Source: Gorsachius magnificus (taxonomy: Eukaryota; Chordata; Aves; Pelecaniformes; Ardeidae). From it: a stretch of DNA of 64,000 nucleotides. Position 1 is the first letter of the stretch. Each line of letters opens with the position of its first letter. Below are positions 47,700 through 60,700 of this stretch, piece after piece. The notes below the pieces were generated by a model. That model had not been told where the DNA came from and ran no database searches. It saw only the letters and a list, made by a program, of their open reading frames with translations. Location of the stretch: contig CM067084.1 of NCBI GenBank assembly GCA_034008185.1, positions 43,041,099 to 43,105,098 on the forward strand, in the 5' to 3' direction. A program made the translations under genes and the position numbers.

Positions 47700-50600
47700 T
47701 TCTTCTTGGGAATAGCAGAGACGTTACATCCTTTGTTGCTGCTGGTGCCTCCAGTGACAGGTTCCCCATAGTCTCTTTGGTTAAGAAGGGCAGTCGCCAG
47801 GCTCTGTAGTACCATGAGAAGAGCACTACTGTGCAGAGATTGTGTTGGCAGAGTACAACTGATCACCTACTGTGCCAACAACTATCTGTAGGATAGTACG
47901 GCCTCTTGGATCAACTAAATAAAGACATACGGTAGGGAGAACAGGTCCCAGAAGAACAGTTTACCAGGTGGTGCATTTGTAACAGATGAAGAACAACACA
48001 CTCCCAATAGCATCTATGGAAAAGCACAGTGTCAGGAATGAGTGATCCTGAGAAGCTTCTGCTGAGGTTTTGGAACATGATAATAAAACTTCATAGGGAG
48101 TGCAAAATGATAACTTTTAACATGACAAATGAGAAGTTTCCTAAAATGTATGTACACCTATTTTCCAGGTGGATGATGTTGCTTTAACACCCAAAGTGAG
48201 TCATGTTATTTGTTCTTCTAGCAAGCTGGCATTTCTGTGCATTCAGGAGCCAAAACACTAATGCATCTGTTGCTACTTCCTTTCTTTCATCAGTAAGCAG
48301 CAATGCAAGGGACAGAAAGTCGAAAAAACCCTGACAGACATTGCCAAAATCTATGTGTGTTCAAGAGAGTATCTGCATCAGACAGAATTAGCTTTTAAAT
48401 TTTCTACAAAACACATACTGAAATATTTTCCTGTATCTTGAGCAACATATGCCTCTTCTTTTTAATCCTGTGGATGGAACCATTGCCTAAAAAGATATGT
48501 TCCTCCAACTCTTTTAACCTAGCAGCTCTTTTTCTGGTTTTGACACAATCATATACATGATTGTATGTGCTGCATCATGTAATTACATGCTGTCAAGTCA
48601 AAGTAAATTCATGCACCACCCTCTAATTGTGAAAATGAAAATAGACACAATTATAAAAATATTTCAGGAAATAGAAAACCTAAATAAACAAAATTATCAT
48701 TAAAAAATAACTACAAAATCACTGCTGAATGGTGCAATTGAAAACTCTCCATGCTTACACTGTTCTTATGCAAATCAAAGGAATGATTTAGTCCAAAAAA
48801 ATTAATCTTATGAAACATTCTTTACAGAATTTAAACTTGATTTAAACTTGTTAATACAAATTTAGTCACTACTTTTTCTCTGTTGAGACCGCAGCTTTAA
48901 TATATGCTATGATAAGCATATATTGATAAGCATTTAAAAATCGTGTATAACCCATGTTCTTAAAAAAAGGCTGAACTGAATTCAGCTTTACATCTCTAGC
49001 CAAATCTACTTGCTTACAAAAGCACATTTTCTAAGCTAGGACAAAGGACAGATGACCTCCAACACCTTGCAGAACTGTACAGAAAATAACAGGAACTAAA
49101 CTGTCTAAAATTGAACATACAGTTCTTGCTATTTGAGAAAATGTTCATAATGAACTTTTCAAAAAAGAAAGCAGTGGCCCTCTTTGAGGAAGTTAAGAGT
49201 GTGATTCATTGGGGGATGGCTGATGCTAGAAGATACATTTTGGATTGAAAGCATCCCAGACCACAACCAAAAGGACTGAAGGGTTACATACTAAGGAAGC
49301 CAGACAAATTGATGTGAAAGCTCTGAACAAAAAGGCTTTGAACAAAAAACCATGGTAAACACAGAAGGTGTGATCAATGTAAAAGCAGAATGTTTCTTCA
49401 GTGATGTGAAGAAACTGAAGAAAAGATCCAGGATTTGCTCTGGGAGACTAAAGTGTAAACTTTGTCTAGTATAAACTGTTAAAAGCAGTCATCCTTATGT
49501 AGTATATATTTTGCCCTTAAATTTGCATGAATACACAAGAAAGCAGTCTTCTTGTTTTTAAATTGCTGTTGTTGGACAAATTCTAGCTGATCAGCTGCAG
49601 TTTTTGAAAGAGCTGAAGGCGGTGCCTGAGGTATAACTCCATAATAGATAATAACACAATAACAAAATTCCATACAGAATCATATCAAAAGGCCATTTTG
49701 ATATAAGCAACAAGGCACTGCAGAATGGTTCTTTCCCTGTTATACACATAAGGAGCTAAAAAGTAAGGTAAAACTTAGGTCAGACTCAAGCTTGGAGTTC
49801 CCCTTTAAAAAGCAGTTATGCGTCCCCATGTGTCAGATAGTGCTTCCAAGTGAGAGGGTCATTCCTCGGCCATTAGGCAGACCTGGAAGTTTCTGTCAAA
49901 GTTTCAAAATATACAGCTGCAAGAAGTTGCAGTGACTAAGATATGGAAAAGGAAGCAAAGAGTAGGTTCTCTGTTTTGGCTGCTGAACCAGAAAATTCAA
50001 AGAAAAAAATGTTTTCCATTGAATCAAAATAGGTTTTGTTGTTTGCTGGATTGAAATGAGCTTGATCCTTACTTTCCTCCCCCATTTCTTAGCAAAACAC
50101 TTTGTTCAAAAAGAATGCTTTCCAGAATTTGTCAGAAAAGTGCAAGAAAGGAATGAGTGTATACACAAAACCAGTGGAAGGTCATGTTTTCTCTTGCCAG
50201 GCAGCTAGGGTATTCAGACATAGACTTGGGTCTGGTGTTCTGTTCTGAGAGATTTTGAAATCATGTCCTTTACCTCCTGAAAGAGCATCTTGACTACCTG
50301 GGTGCTGAGTGGCTGTCTTAACTACTCCTGTTATGGTCTGTCTTAGGGAAACTGCAGAAAGAAAAGTGTGAGACACAAAAAACGGGAAGGAGAAGACTGT
50401 CTATTTTTTCACTGGGACATTCACCATAAAAATGAGGCACCTTGATTCCCATTTCACTGCAGTGTTTTAATAACTATTGTTTGCAAAGACAGGTTGAATA
50501 CACCTTCCACTGCTAAGGATGTTGACTTAAGAGCTGGGAATTACAAATAGCAAGTTATGAAGTAATTTTTCACAACTTCAATCTCAAGCAGCCTTCTCTA

Positions 50601-51280
50601 CACAGGCTGGCACTTGTTATTCATATGTTCAAATTTTGGGAAATAATTGTATTTCTTTTCATCCTTTCCTTATTTCTAAGGTACGGAAGCATGCAGAATT
50701 TTTAAAAAGTTCACTGTATTCATTATTTTGGTATTTAACAACCACCCCCAACCAAACTTAAAACATTTTACTAGAAAAAAGAATCTGCCACTGTGGATTG
50801 ACTTACAATATTTGTTTATATTTCTCTGCACTGGGATGTTGCTAAGTCTGTGTTTTCTCTCTCTCTCTCTCTCTTTTAAAATGATTATTATTGTATGAGC
50901 AAGTATTACGCTTAATCCTGTTGTGGTTAAATGAGAAGATTTAGCAATTTCATTCCATGCTTTAATCTTTAACTGTTCTTACCCATGCATGCATGTCTCT
51001 TGCTACTGTTTGATCTGTCCAGAAGAAATTTGGTCCAGAAAGTCAACTATGTGGGGTTTCATCAGGGGATATGAGCATGTGATTTGGGGGCTGATAACAA
51101 AAAGATTCACTGTCTATTTCCATCTTCTTAGCTGGAAGTAGTTAAAGAGGACAAATATAAGGCATTATTGATGATCACGGCATGGGTGTAAATTGCTAAA
51201 TGGGGTGGAGCCATGAAAAAAGGCAAATGTGACTTTGAAAAATTCCTCACCAGGAGAATTCCAGGAGGAGAGCCATGGAG
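47700..51280. other. Intergenic sequence, nothing recognised
   Basis: AT-rich sequence without a supportable gene or element. It ends with a (TC)n tract at about 50856-50874. The short frames at 49479-49673 and 50182-50376 have no recognisable content. Confidence 0.65.
50856..50874. repeat. (TC)n microsatellite
   Basis: About nine uninterrupted TC units, flanked by tgtttt and tttaaaatg. Confidence 0.88.
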
Positions 51281-51359
51281 TGGATTGATGGTGCTAGGCC
51301 TTGGTGTGCAGTCATCTGAGATAGCCAAAATTCCAGTCACAGACATGCAAAAAAATGAT

Positions 51360-51650
51360 CTGAAACTAGTTCATTTACAGAGAAGGCTACTCGGGTGACA
51401 GGAGGAATGGAGAACCTGACTCATGAGAGGAGGTGGAAGGGTGTGACTTGTTTAACTTTACAAAAGGGAGGCTGAAAGGGGATAAGATAGCTCTCCCCAG
51501 GGATAAACACCATGAGGGAAGAGATCTGTTTAAGTTAAAGAACAATGTTGGCACAAGAACAGATAGATATAGGCTGATCCTGAAAAATCTTGGACTGGAT
51601 GTTAAAAGAATATTGCTAACTATTAATAAAGTGTTCTTCAAGTAGTCACA
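51360..51650 (+). mobile_element. Old CR1/L3-type LINE fragment
   Basis: The segment contains ggaatggagaacctgactca, gtttaactttacaaaaggga, gataagatagctctcc and aacaatgttggcacaagaac, in the order found in the late ORF2 region of old CR1/L3 lineages (encoding M-E-N-L, L-F-N-L, I-A-L and N-V-G-T-R-T). Its frame is broken by small indels and it ends near aagtgttcttcaag. It is distinctly older than the copies at 1-1064 and 21.4 kb. Confidence 0.75.
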
Positions 51651-51659
51651 GCCATCCTG

Positions 51660-54600
51660 CAAGGATGACCAGCGTACACCTGCACCTGAAGCGAGGGGAT
51701 TTACGTCTCTGAGTGAGGACGGATAGCCCAAAAGAAGCAGAAAGCCTACCCCTGTAGGTGTATTTCTCTAGCACCAGCTTTTTTCCCTTTAAACTTGGTT
51801 TACTGAATGAGTCTAATGTGTTGCTTCTATTTGCAAGAGTTCAGGTGTAAAGACTCTTCCAAGTACTCTTCCCAGTGCATATTCATGGCATGTGTTGCCA
51901 TTAAGCTTCTAAAATTGAACTTACAGAAGTTGAATTCTTCTGTACGGTGGTATATTCCGATTCAAGAGCAGGTTGCTGACTTGATGCAGCATTTACTTGC
52001 TGATCTGCTACTGATCTGCCATGTATCAGATCATAACAAAAGATCTTAATAGTCCCTTCTAGTCTTAAGGCCCATTAATCTGCAGGTGACCTGACCCAAA
52101 GTTCACTGGAACCCAGGGGAATCTTCCCATGGTTTCATTGGTATTTAGAGTTAATAAGCACATTTTTTTAAAACAGCAAATTATTTTTGCCAACACGGAT
52201 TCTGTGAAGTGTCAGCTATAAAAGGTGCCATCAAGCTTTGTTATGACATTTGCAAAGAGAAAGTAAAGAGGCTTTGAGAAATTACATCACTTACAATAGA
52301 TTATTTACTTTTGGCTGTCATTAATGAGAGATTTAGAGCTCTGCCCAAGTTACATTGCAGAAGCACATTAGGGGTTATGAACTTAAAAACACCTGGGTTT
52401 TTTATGTAGCAGGCTCATAGGAGGTGTACTGTCATGTTGTAATGTTTCTGTATGCTGTAATGTTTTCCTTGCAGGTAAAGCCTCTCTGCTCTGCTGACAC
52501 CATTATACTGAGGAAAAATAAACCCAGCTATCGAAGACTTTTTCTAAGAAAGCTTCAGTTTTCTACAGAACCAGCATATAGGGGCAAACACTTGGCATAA
52601 AAAAGCTAAGATATGGTCTACTGAGAACAGTATAGTTACATAAAAGAAAACAAAATGCTTTTCTGGAAGAAAATAAAGGTTAAAGCCTTTAAGTTACCAG
52701 CTTTTCCTGAATTAACACATCATTGAGGTCTTAGTATTTTTTTTTATAACTCAGGGTTGAATAGCACTTTCTAAAATTTAAATTCTGTCCTTGCCCTAGG
52801 TGATTTACAATCCAGTGAATCTATCCAGCAAACATTAAGTTGAACATAAACCAATGATTAAAGAAGCAAAATAAATTTAGGTTCTTACCAGGTTCAACAT
52901 AATTTTTAGAGTGACAGCAAGTAATTAATCCTTGATTTGTCTTGCAAGGAATAGCCTATTTTCAAAAAGCCTCTTTTCACAAAAAGTGGTAGATATTTTT
53001 ACTTTCTTTAAAAAATATTGCCGTTTCTTGGTGCAGATGATAGTTCAATGATCACAAGGACTAGCCTGTTTTGCTAGAAATGTGTGCCTCACATTTGACG
53101 TGCTTTGGTTTCTAAAAATGACAGCAACTTTTCCTGTGGCAGGCATATTTATATCTCTCCCATGCAGATTTGTTCATGTTTAATAAGGTACAAACTGATT
53201 CTGTACCTTTTCTCAAAGTTTGAAAACCTGCATGGTCTGGATTTTCTCCCTGGCCATCTATTTACATGGAAACCACCTCCACCTTTCTACGAGATTTGCT
53301 TACAATCTGCCAAACTGTTCAAGAGCTATTAGGAGAAACCACACCGTCAGAAAAAAAATACACTGACAACACATTCACATTAAGTTTTGTTTCCATGGAA
53401 TATTATGTTAAAAATTAAAAGCAATGCATTGAAATTATTGTCTGTTGTCCTGCTTTCTTCTGACAATGCACTAGTCACATCGATAGTTGTTTTAATAGCC
53501 TTTTATACATATTTTGAAAATGTAAAATAAACTCGACAGCAAAAGAGAAGTTACCTGTAATCTTTTGAAATGGAAAACCTTAGATCTTTAAACATTTTTT
53601 ATTATACTTTATCACCTGACTAAACCTTGTTGTCACAGAAACTGGGAGCCAGAGTTGGAGAGCAGAAGAAAGGAAGCAAAGGAAAGATGGTAGGTGAAAA
53701 TCAGTTTGGACTGCTCAGTCTTCACGGAATGAGCATTTGCTGAGTGGCAAATTGAAAAACAGTGTACACCTCCTGTGGGGATTTGGAGTTTCTAGTACAC
53801 ATAGGCACAGATGTAAATTTACTAAGGGGGTGGAAGACCATTTCCCTAAGACATGAAGCCACCAATTTGCCTGCTGTTGAGGTGACATCTCATGTAATCC
53901 CAGTGCTATGCTGTGACTTCTGCCTGATGCTTGACCCTCCGCAAAGATAAACGGAGCAAAAATGGGATGATGACAGCTAGTGAGTAATGCTTCTCTTTTC
54001 TCTGCTGCATACTGGCTAGCATCATCCAACATAAACAAGTCTCTAGTCATGTAACTTTCTCCACTCTTTACATTAGGGTTACACATAACTTTAAAGCTAT
54101 AAATGTTTTAAATAAGCTCATTTTATTACAGTGCTTTTAAAAATTTTATATGCTTTTTTTTTTTTAAATGCAGATGCTTACCCAAAGATACTTCCAGTTA
54201 ACTGCAGTACATTCAGCATTTGTCATACATCAAGAAAGTACAGGAAGTCTTCTCACACACTTTAATGGAGATGGTCTTTTAGAAAATGTAGAACTTTAAT
54301 GATGAAATAGACAATTTTGCTCTTAAAATGGCGAAAGGAGGGATATTCAAGGCAGAAAGTGGAACCTGAGGAAAAGAGTCTTAAGCAGAAGGAACAACTT
54401 GTCCAGAATAACTCCTGTTCCCTTCATTGACAGTAGGTAAAATATCCAGCACATATTGTGGTACTTGCTCTCTTATATTCCTGACTGTGCCATGGAAGCA
54501 GAGTGTAAACTGGCTTCCTGAAAATAATTTTTTGGACTCCAGAAGAAATTTTTCTTTGCATCAAAGTTGACTGGTGCACAACATTTTGTCTGTCTTATTT

Positions 54601-55690
54601 TTGGGTGTGTGTCATGAAAAAGAATTAGTAAGAGTAAGAAAGAGAACTAAGAGGATTGAAAGTTTGTGATTCTGCTGCAATGTGCAGCCAGAGTCCTCTG
54701 GGAAGAGCTCTGAGGGGTTTCATGTGACCTAGAAGTGTTTGTTGGATACAAGAACCTAAGGGAAATGAGACTTGAAGTTTGATTAGCTTGAGTCTCCCCA
54801 CACATGTGCTCTTATGCTTCCTCACATGAGAAGTGAGAAGCTTTACAGGGGAACTAAATTATGTAACTTCAGCTGAAAAGTATCAGGTCTGAATTCTGGC
54901 ACACAGACATTTCTCTGGGACATGTTCACTATGCAGGCTGAAAATTACCTTCAGTTAAGCCAGTAAATGGCCGCCTCCATTTCAAAATTCACCCCAAGTA
55001 TCCTGATTTACAAGGTAATTTATTGCTAAGAGTCACGCTGAAAGGTGTTCACTGGCAGAGGCAAATGCAAAACAAATACAGAACAAGTGTGCTAATAAGG
55101 GAAATGGTAGACAGACAAACTTTTAAGAGCTTCCTGTTCTTCCCTGAGATCCGGAAGAAAAAGCTGTAACTCTGGCACCTGCCTTGTACTCTGTGTGTCT
55201 TCTCAGCAAACTTGCCATCTGATAAGCCCAGAAGCAAAGAAGCAGCTATTTTCAGGCCTGCAACAGTGTTTAGAGGGCTGCTAAGCAGTTTCCTATTTCA
55301 AACAGGTTTTTAAAAGGCAGATTGATGCAGAATGTACTGTTCAGATACATGCACAAGCTATCTCAAACATTTTAGTATCTTAGTATTCTTAGTATCAGTC
55401 ATTTTTTCAATTTAGGGTAGATCAGACAGATCAGTAGCGATATTTAGACCAAAACCCCCCAGAAGCCTAAGCAGTCACCGCCAAGTGGATTACTTGCTGT
55501 TAGGACTTCCCTGAGACTGTGCAGAGGATGTCCCAGATCACCAGTGCACACCAGTCACTGGACATTGCAGGAAGTATAAGGAATGGGCCTAACGCTGGTA
55601 TTACTTTAAAAAAAAAGTAATTGATTTGTTTTCAAGGTAGGAGCCACATTTTGTAACTGTCCTGTTGCTTCCGTATGCCTCTGGAGACTA
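51660..55690. other. Intergenic sequence, nothing recognised
   Basis: Mostly AT-rich unique sequence. The 123-codon minus-strand frame at 53715-54086 has no domain I can name and no splice or promoter context, so it is treated as chance. Confidence 0.6.
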
Positions 55691-56200
55691 TCCATGCCTG
55701 TCTGACACCGCTCTCCCACCGAGGGGCTGTGTTTGTAAGTTGTCCGGCCAGGGGCGACCCTCACCCCTTACCAGCCCCTGTGGCACTGGGGCTAAATGAG
55801 AATGGCCTGTCAGCTCACCATGGGTCTGCCCTTTTTGGGTCTGCCTCAGCTGTACCCGGTAAGTTTCAATGTCAGTGGGTCCCACAGGCCACCCAGCACG
55901 GCCCTGTACCGCCAGGGGCTGTGGGGAGAGGTGGCCTCAGAGGTCTGTGGGGAGGCCATGAGTGGTTGCTGTTGCTGAAGTGGCCCCGTCAATGGGCCTG
56001 GGGCTGGGGCCTGACCCACATGCTGCATCCTTGTCCCCGTGGCTCTCCCTGAGGCCAGGGCTTGGGGCTGTTCCTGGCTGCCCCTGGCTGCCCCTGTCCT
56101 GCCCTGTTTCCCGGCTGGGGTGGAGGGACAGGCCCTGCCTGCCAGGCCCTGCCCTGATGAACACCAGGGGAGGCTCTGTGGCTCTCAGCTGACAGGCAGG
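55690..56200. other. GC-rich block of unknown origin
   Basis: About 500 bp of high GC content, set abruptly in AT-rich DNA. It is rich in tgg/ccc words and short imperfect repeats (ctggctgcccctggctgccc near 56071; caggccctgc twice near 56130-56150). CpG is sparse, so it is not a typical CpG island. Open frames occur on both strands as expected for GC-rich DNA. A donor-like cccggtaagt occurs at about 55856-55865. It may be an LTR or other repeat body, a processed sequence or an unannotated exon. I do not recognise it. Confidence 0.6.
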
Positions 56201-56945
56201 AATTGAGTTTGAAGACGGTAAGGATAACAGTTCTTTACACGCACAAGCACGGGGTGTTATTTTCATGAGTAAATAATTGCATTTGGTAATCCATGCCTTT
56301 TTAAAGTTCTGATCTTTGAGAACAAGTCCTCGGATAACCCACACGTTCAGGTAACTTCTGTAAGGGAAAAGGAGTGGGTAGGTACTGACAGAAGGGTGTC
56401 TGTGATCACAGGAGAGCCAGCTGTGGAAACTGGGGAGCAGTGAGGTTAAGGTAGAACGGGCAGGCTATATGAAGACAGGAGCCAGCGAAGGCTGGGAATA
56501 AAAAGAAACAGACTGTCGCAGATCAGAGGCAAGAGCAAAAAAGCTCTGCCGTAAGCTTTCGCATATGCTAGAGAGACGTGTTTAATCCACATAGCTGCTG
56601 AAAGTGCTGGATTTCAGTGGCTGACCTGGAAGTTACAGATGGGTGAAAACGGTAACTGTAAATATGTCATCTACCTACCCTTGCACCCAGCAGCCTGGTT
56701 GTCAGGAACCTGGAAAAACACCTGTGGTGAAAACTGCATCCCTTTCTGATATGTTTTAGGGACTTTCAAACGTAACATACATTCTAAGGGGTTTCCTATA
56801 ACTTCAAGATTTCCTGTGATTCCTTATTAGACTATTTGTTGTTTGTCTTTGCTACTGCTATTCTGGTACCAAACTCTGCTCAGCTGGCCTACCCAGCTAA
56901 TTTGCTGGGAATACACCCATTCACTGATAAAATCACCCATATTTG
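56200..56945. other. Intergenic sequence, nothing recognised
   Basis: Mixed-composition DNA between the GC-rich block and the C-rich tract. No coding or mobile feature is supported. Confidence 0.55.
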
Positions 56946-56986
56946 CCCTCCCCCTCTCCCCCCTCCTTCCCCCCCCCCCCCCCCCC
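56946..56986 (+). repeat. C-rich tract ending in an 18-C run
   Basis: A ccctcccc-type pyrimidine tract runs into an uninterrupted run of about 18 C at 56969-56986. The minus strand is a G-quadruplex candidate. Frames translating it as poly-Pro or poly-Gly are artefacts. Confidence 0.9.
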
Positions 56987-57249
56987 GCTAAAGTAACAAC
57001 AAATATTGTCAGGGTAAAGAATATTTCTTTCTTTTGCAGCCACACCCAGCATACTGTAACCATGACTCAGTCTTGCGTTCATCCTATGCAGCAAAGCAAT
57101 TGGCCTAATTTTGCAAAGGTAAGAATAAATGACCATTCTTTTTCCAGCTGACAGGGTAACAGCCATAAATATTTCCTTTTAAAGGAAAACTAGATAAAAA
57201 TAGTCTGCAGAATATCCTACTCTTCCCCTTCTCCAGACATTTTTGTCTG

Positions 57250-57395
57250 ATTGTGACTGAAGATGTGAAGCCAAACTCTATTCTTATCTCCAGTTGTTTA
57301 AATCTGGAACATAGCCATTGATTTCAATAAAAAGATTCCAAATTTACACTTCTTTAGGCAGAATTTGGCTTAAGTCTTTATTGTTAAAAAATTTT
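57250..57395. repeat. Possible ancient reptile/bird dispersed repeat
   Basis: The stretch with agccattgatttcaataaaa, preceded by taaatctggaac and followed by caaatttacacttctttagg and agaatttggctt, resembles a partly palindromic repeat common in turtle, crocodile and bird DNA (taaatctgg...ccattgacttcaatgg...gatttacac...agaatttggcc). The assignment is from memory and the copy is diverged. Confidence 0.35.
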
Positions 57396-57701
57396 CACAG
57401 GGTTATAACATTTCAAATTGACGTGGCACAATAATTCTGAGGCAAACCCTTTGTTCTTATGCAAAACTCTTGTAAAACATCCATTACATGTGCCCAAAGT
57501 GCTATGAGAATATTAGAGGAATGTAGGATTTCATGCTTCTTTTATTGCCAGATTTCAAATAACTTTGAAATCAGTCTTATTTATGAACTGGAAAACTGTG
57601 ACTGGTTTGTCAAGTAATCATAACAGATCACAACATTTTTTTGCCTCAGAAACAAAACCAAGGGATCTTCTTAATATACAATTAGTACACAAGAGCTATT
57701 A

Positions 57702-57749
57702 CTCTTTGTCCTGGTTTTGGCTGGGATAGAGTTAAATCACGACACTCTT
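57702..57749. mobile_element. 38-bp LTR remnant flanked by 5-bp target-site duplication
   Basis: The sequence at 57707-57744 starts TGTCCTGGTTTTGGCTGGGA, a familiar start of bird ERV LTRs, and ends TTAAATCACGACA, a familiar LTR end. It has canonical TG...CA termini. It is flanked on both sides by ctctt (57702-57706 and 57745-57749), matching the 5-bp duplication typical of ERVL/class III insertions. The two ends appear fused across a shared gttaa, which would have removed almost the whole LTR body. No coding potential remains. Confidence 0.65.
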
Positions 57750-60700
57750 CTAAAGAAAACTTCTAAAGATCAGGTCTTGCAAACATTTAGACATGTGCTT
57801 AAAGTTAAGTAGGTAAGCGGTTTCTATTCAATTCAATGGAACTGCTCTTGTATAATGTTTACTTGTAAATTGAGGACCTTTGAGAACATACATATATAAT
57901 ACCATTATCTGCAGTCATAGTATCTGAATTAATACCATTTTCATATGCGTATGCCGACCTGTAACCAACCTAGCCTTATGCTTAATAGTGATGATGATGA
58001 AGAAAAAAATACAGGAGCATGATGTAAACATCTACAGAATATACAATAAGACATAAACTAGTATGCAGTTAAAACAGGAGATGAACTTGCAGAGAAATAA
58101 TTTGATATGTGATATGAAGATAGAAAAGATGTGAAAGGGAGAGACAAAAGCTATGAATGGTAATAGAATTGCCTAGGTTAATTGATAGAAAGTAATTCTT
58201 CTTAGCATTTGCAGTCATTCGTTGTTAGATAAGATTGATTTTCCTGGGTACTGCTGTATGTATCAATATCCTGCACCATAAACTGACAGAGTTAGATGTA
58301 ATAAACTTGCAATTTATTTTATGTACTCTTGATACATCAGAAGCAATTTACTAGATATTTGAATGATCACGGTCCTCCCAAGAAAGGTAACACAAACTCC
58401 AATGAGGAAGAGACCTGCTGATCCTTGTTTACCATTTCCTTTTAATACAGATTATAGAATTGACACCAACTGAATACAAAACCAATCAACACACTTCATG
58501 CTTGGATCTAAAATTGTAGATAAGCTGACCCATAAAGGTCATAATATACAACAGAACTTTTATTACTTTTATGTTTTTTAGGAGAAAAACATAGTATTCA
58601 TATGGCATAAATGAGCCATTCTAACTTCAGTCTTATCTACAGAAGAATGAAAATGTGCAAACATTGTTCTTATTCTTGTAAGAAAGGCATGACACTTCTG
58701 TCGAGCTCCTTTGCAGACATGTAAGGTCAAAAAAAGGAGATAATATCTGAAGTCATTTTTAGACCAGTGAAAGTGAGCAAGTGTTGCATTAGTGAATATG
58801 CTTAGTGGGTTCTAGTCTCTGATCCAAAGCTCTTTAATGAGTTTTATCTGAAGGCTATTTAATGTAGAACATTCACTCCTAGGGAAATGCCTCTGTCCCT
58901 GGTGCCATGAATCTTCACTTTTTTCTCTTCAGTGGCACAATTGGAACAACAGGTGTGGAAAGTTGCCTTATCTGAAAAAAGCATAGGAGGATAGGTGATG
59001 TGGGTTTGAAACCTGTTAGACTGAGAAAAATGTGAGGGAGCTAGAGCAGAAAAGGAGGGTGTACATACTGATTGCTATGGTCTTAAATAAAGTGGAAACA
59101 GGCTTTGGACTTTATGAAAACTTGAGGGGTTTGATATATGCCAGTTTTGTTCCAAGCATACCTGTTGATCTTTAGAACTAACCTTTTCTGAGCCTTCTAG
59201 CTTTCATTTATCAGCTGTTTTCCAACAGGTATGGGGTGGAAGTGATCCTTTTAAGAGGATGAAAAAGTTGACAATTCAGTATTCAGAAATGTTTTTAAAT
59301 TATGATGAGCTCAATCACTTTTCCTTTGTCAGTAGCACTGTCATAAAGATTTCTGATGTTTCTAGTGTGATAGCCTTAGGACTCTTCCAAACCACACATG
59401 TACATAAAACATTCTGCCAAAGCTGAAATATTTTCATATGAAATATCTAAATTACAAAAAATGTAATACTAAATAAGAGATAAGTGTTTTTTTTTCTGTG
59501 GATCGTCTTGCACCATGGTCCATAATAGCTTTCCTGAACCCGTTTTTTGGAACTTCATTAAAGCCAGTGTGGAGTTTAACATTGGTACTTCAAAGTGCAG
59601 GCCTTCAGTTCACTTCAGTGGTTAAAAATGTCTTTATCTCTCGTATTATGATTTAGTAGATTTGTGTTATTGAAGGGGAAATATAGATGCATAAATAGCA
59701 TGCCCTTATTCCTTATGAATAATATGTGGAAATGGAAATTAAATAAAACAGTATGTTGGACAATAAAATAATAGGGACATTTATTATTTTAAATAGTTAA
59801 CATCTTTGCCATGTATGAGCGTTTAAATAAATATATAGCCAAACTATTCTTCTAATTTGTTTTTTATTTAGATAATAGATATATTTATCATTTATTATAT
59901 TTATTTAATATTTGTATCTCCCATTAGAGTCCTTAAAAGCAAATATTCTAAAAGCTCTACTAATTCTTTAAAATAAATATACAAACTCTCTTACTTTAAA
60001 ATAGAACAGCTTTGTTTAGTCTAAGGTGGCTGTGACAACATGAAAATAATTAAAACAGAGCATAAATATTAGCACTCCCCTTTGTCTCTTCAGCTTACTG
60101 TTAGAAAACCATATGAATTTGTATGTTAGGAAAAGACGACTACCACAGCTGTTTTAAGACCTGTGTTATTTCTGTATAGAGTATATTTTCATGAAAAATC
60201 CAGCTAATGTTACAATTCTATCTGAGATGGCAAAATTAAACCTATTTCAGAGAGGTGGACTCAGTTAAAATAAACTACTGCATTGGGCACAGAAATCACA
60301 GATGTTCTTTCAGTGCTAGAAAGAAAAATGTTCTATTGGCATGGAAAATTTCCAGATGTCAGTAAGACCAAGGAAGCAGCTTGTTTCCTGAGATGTGAAA
60401 CAGTGCTTATGCCTCTTCCCTTCTCACCTTTTCATTTAAAAGAAAAACATAAAAAGAATAAAGTAAAACTATCTTCTCTCTCCCTATTATGACACCCATT
60501 ACAATGCAGTTATGTGAAATTCATATTCTATCAACTAAAAAACTGTTTTCACAACATAAAACCCAAACCATTGCAAAGTAGAATATACACAAGCAGTGCC
60601 AAACACAGTAAAGTGATCATAATAGGACCATAATTCTTATCTTATTTACACTACTGTGATTTCATTGTCAGGAGTAATTGTGAAAGGAAAGCACAACAAA

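Noticed and set aside
53715..54086. 123-codon minus-strand frame
   Set aside because: No conserved motif and no promoter or splice context; treated as chance.
55675..56344. Several frames of 60-135 codons in the GC-rich block
   Set aside because: Open frames occur on both strands at once, as expected from base composition; no domain.
56827..57166. Frames of 77-102 codons over the C-run
   Set aside because: They include poly-Pro or poly-Gly from the homopolymer and nothing else recognisable.
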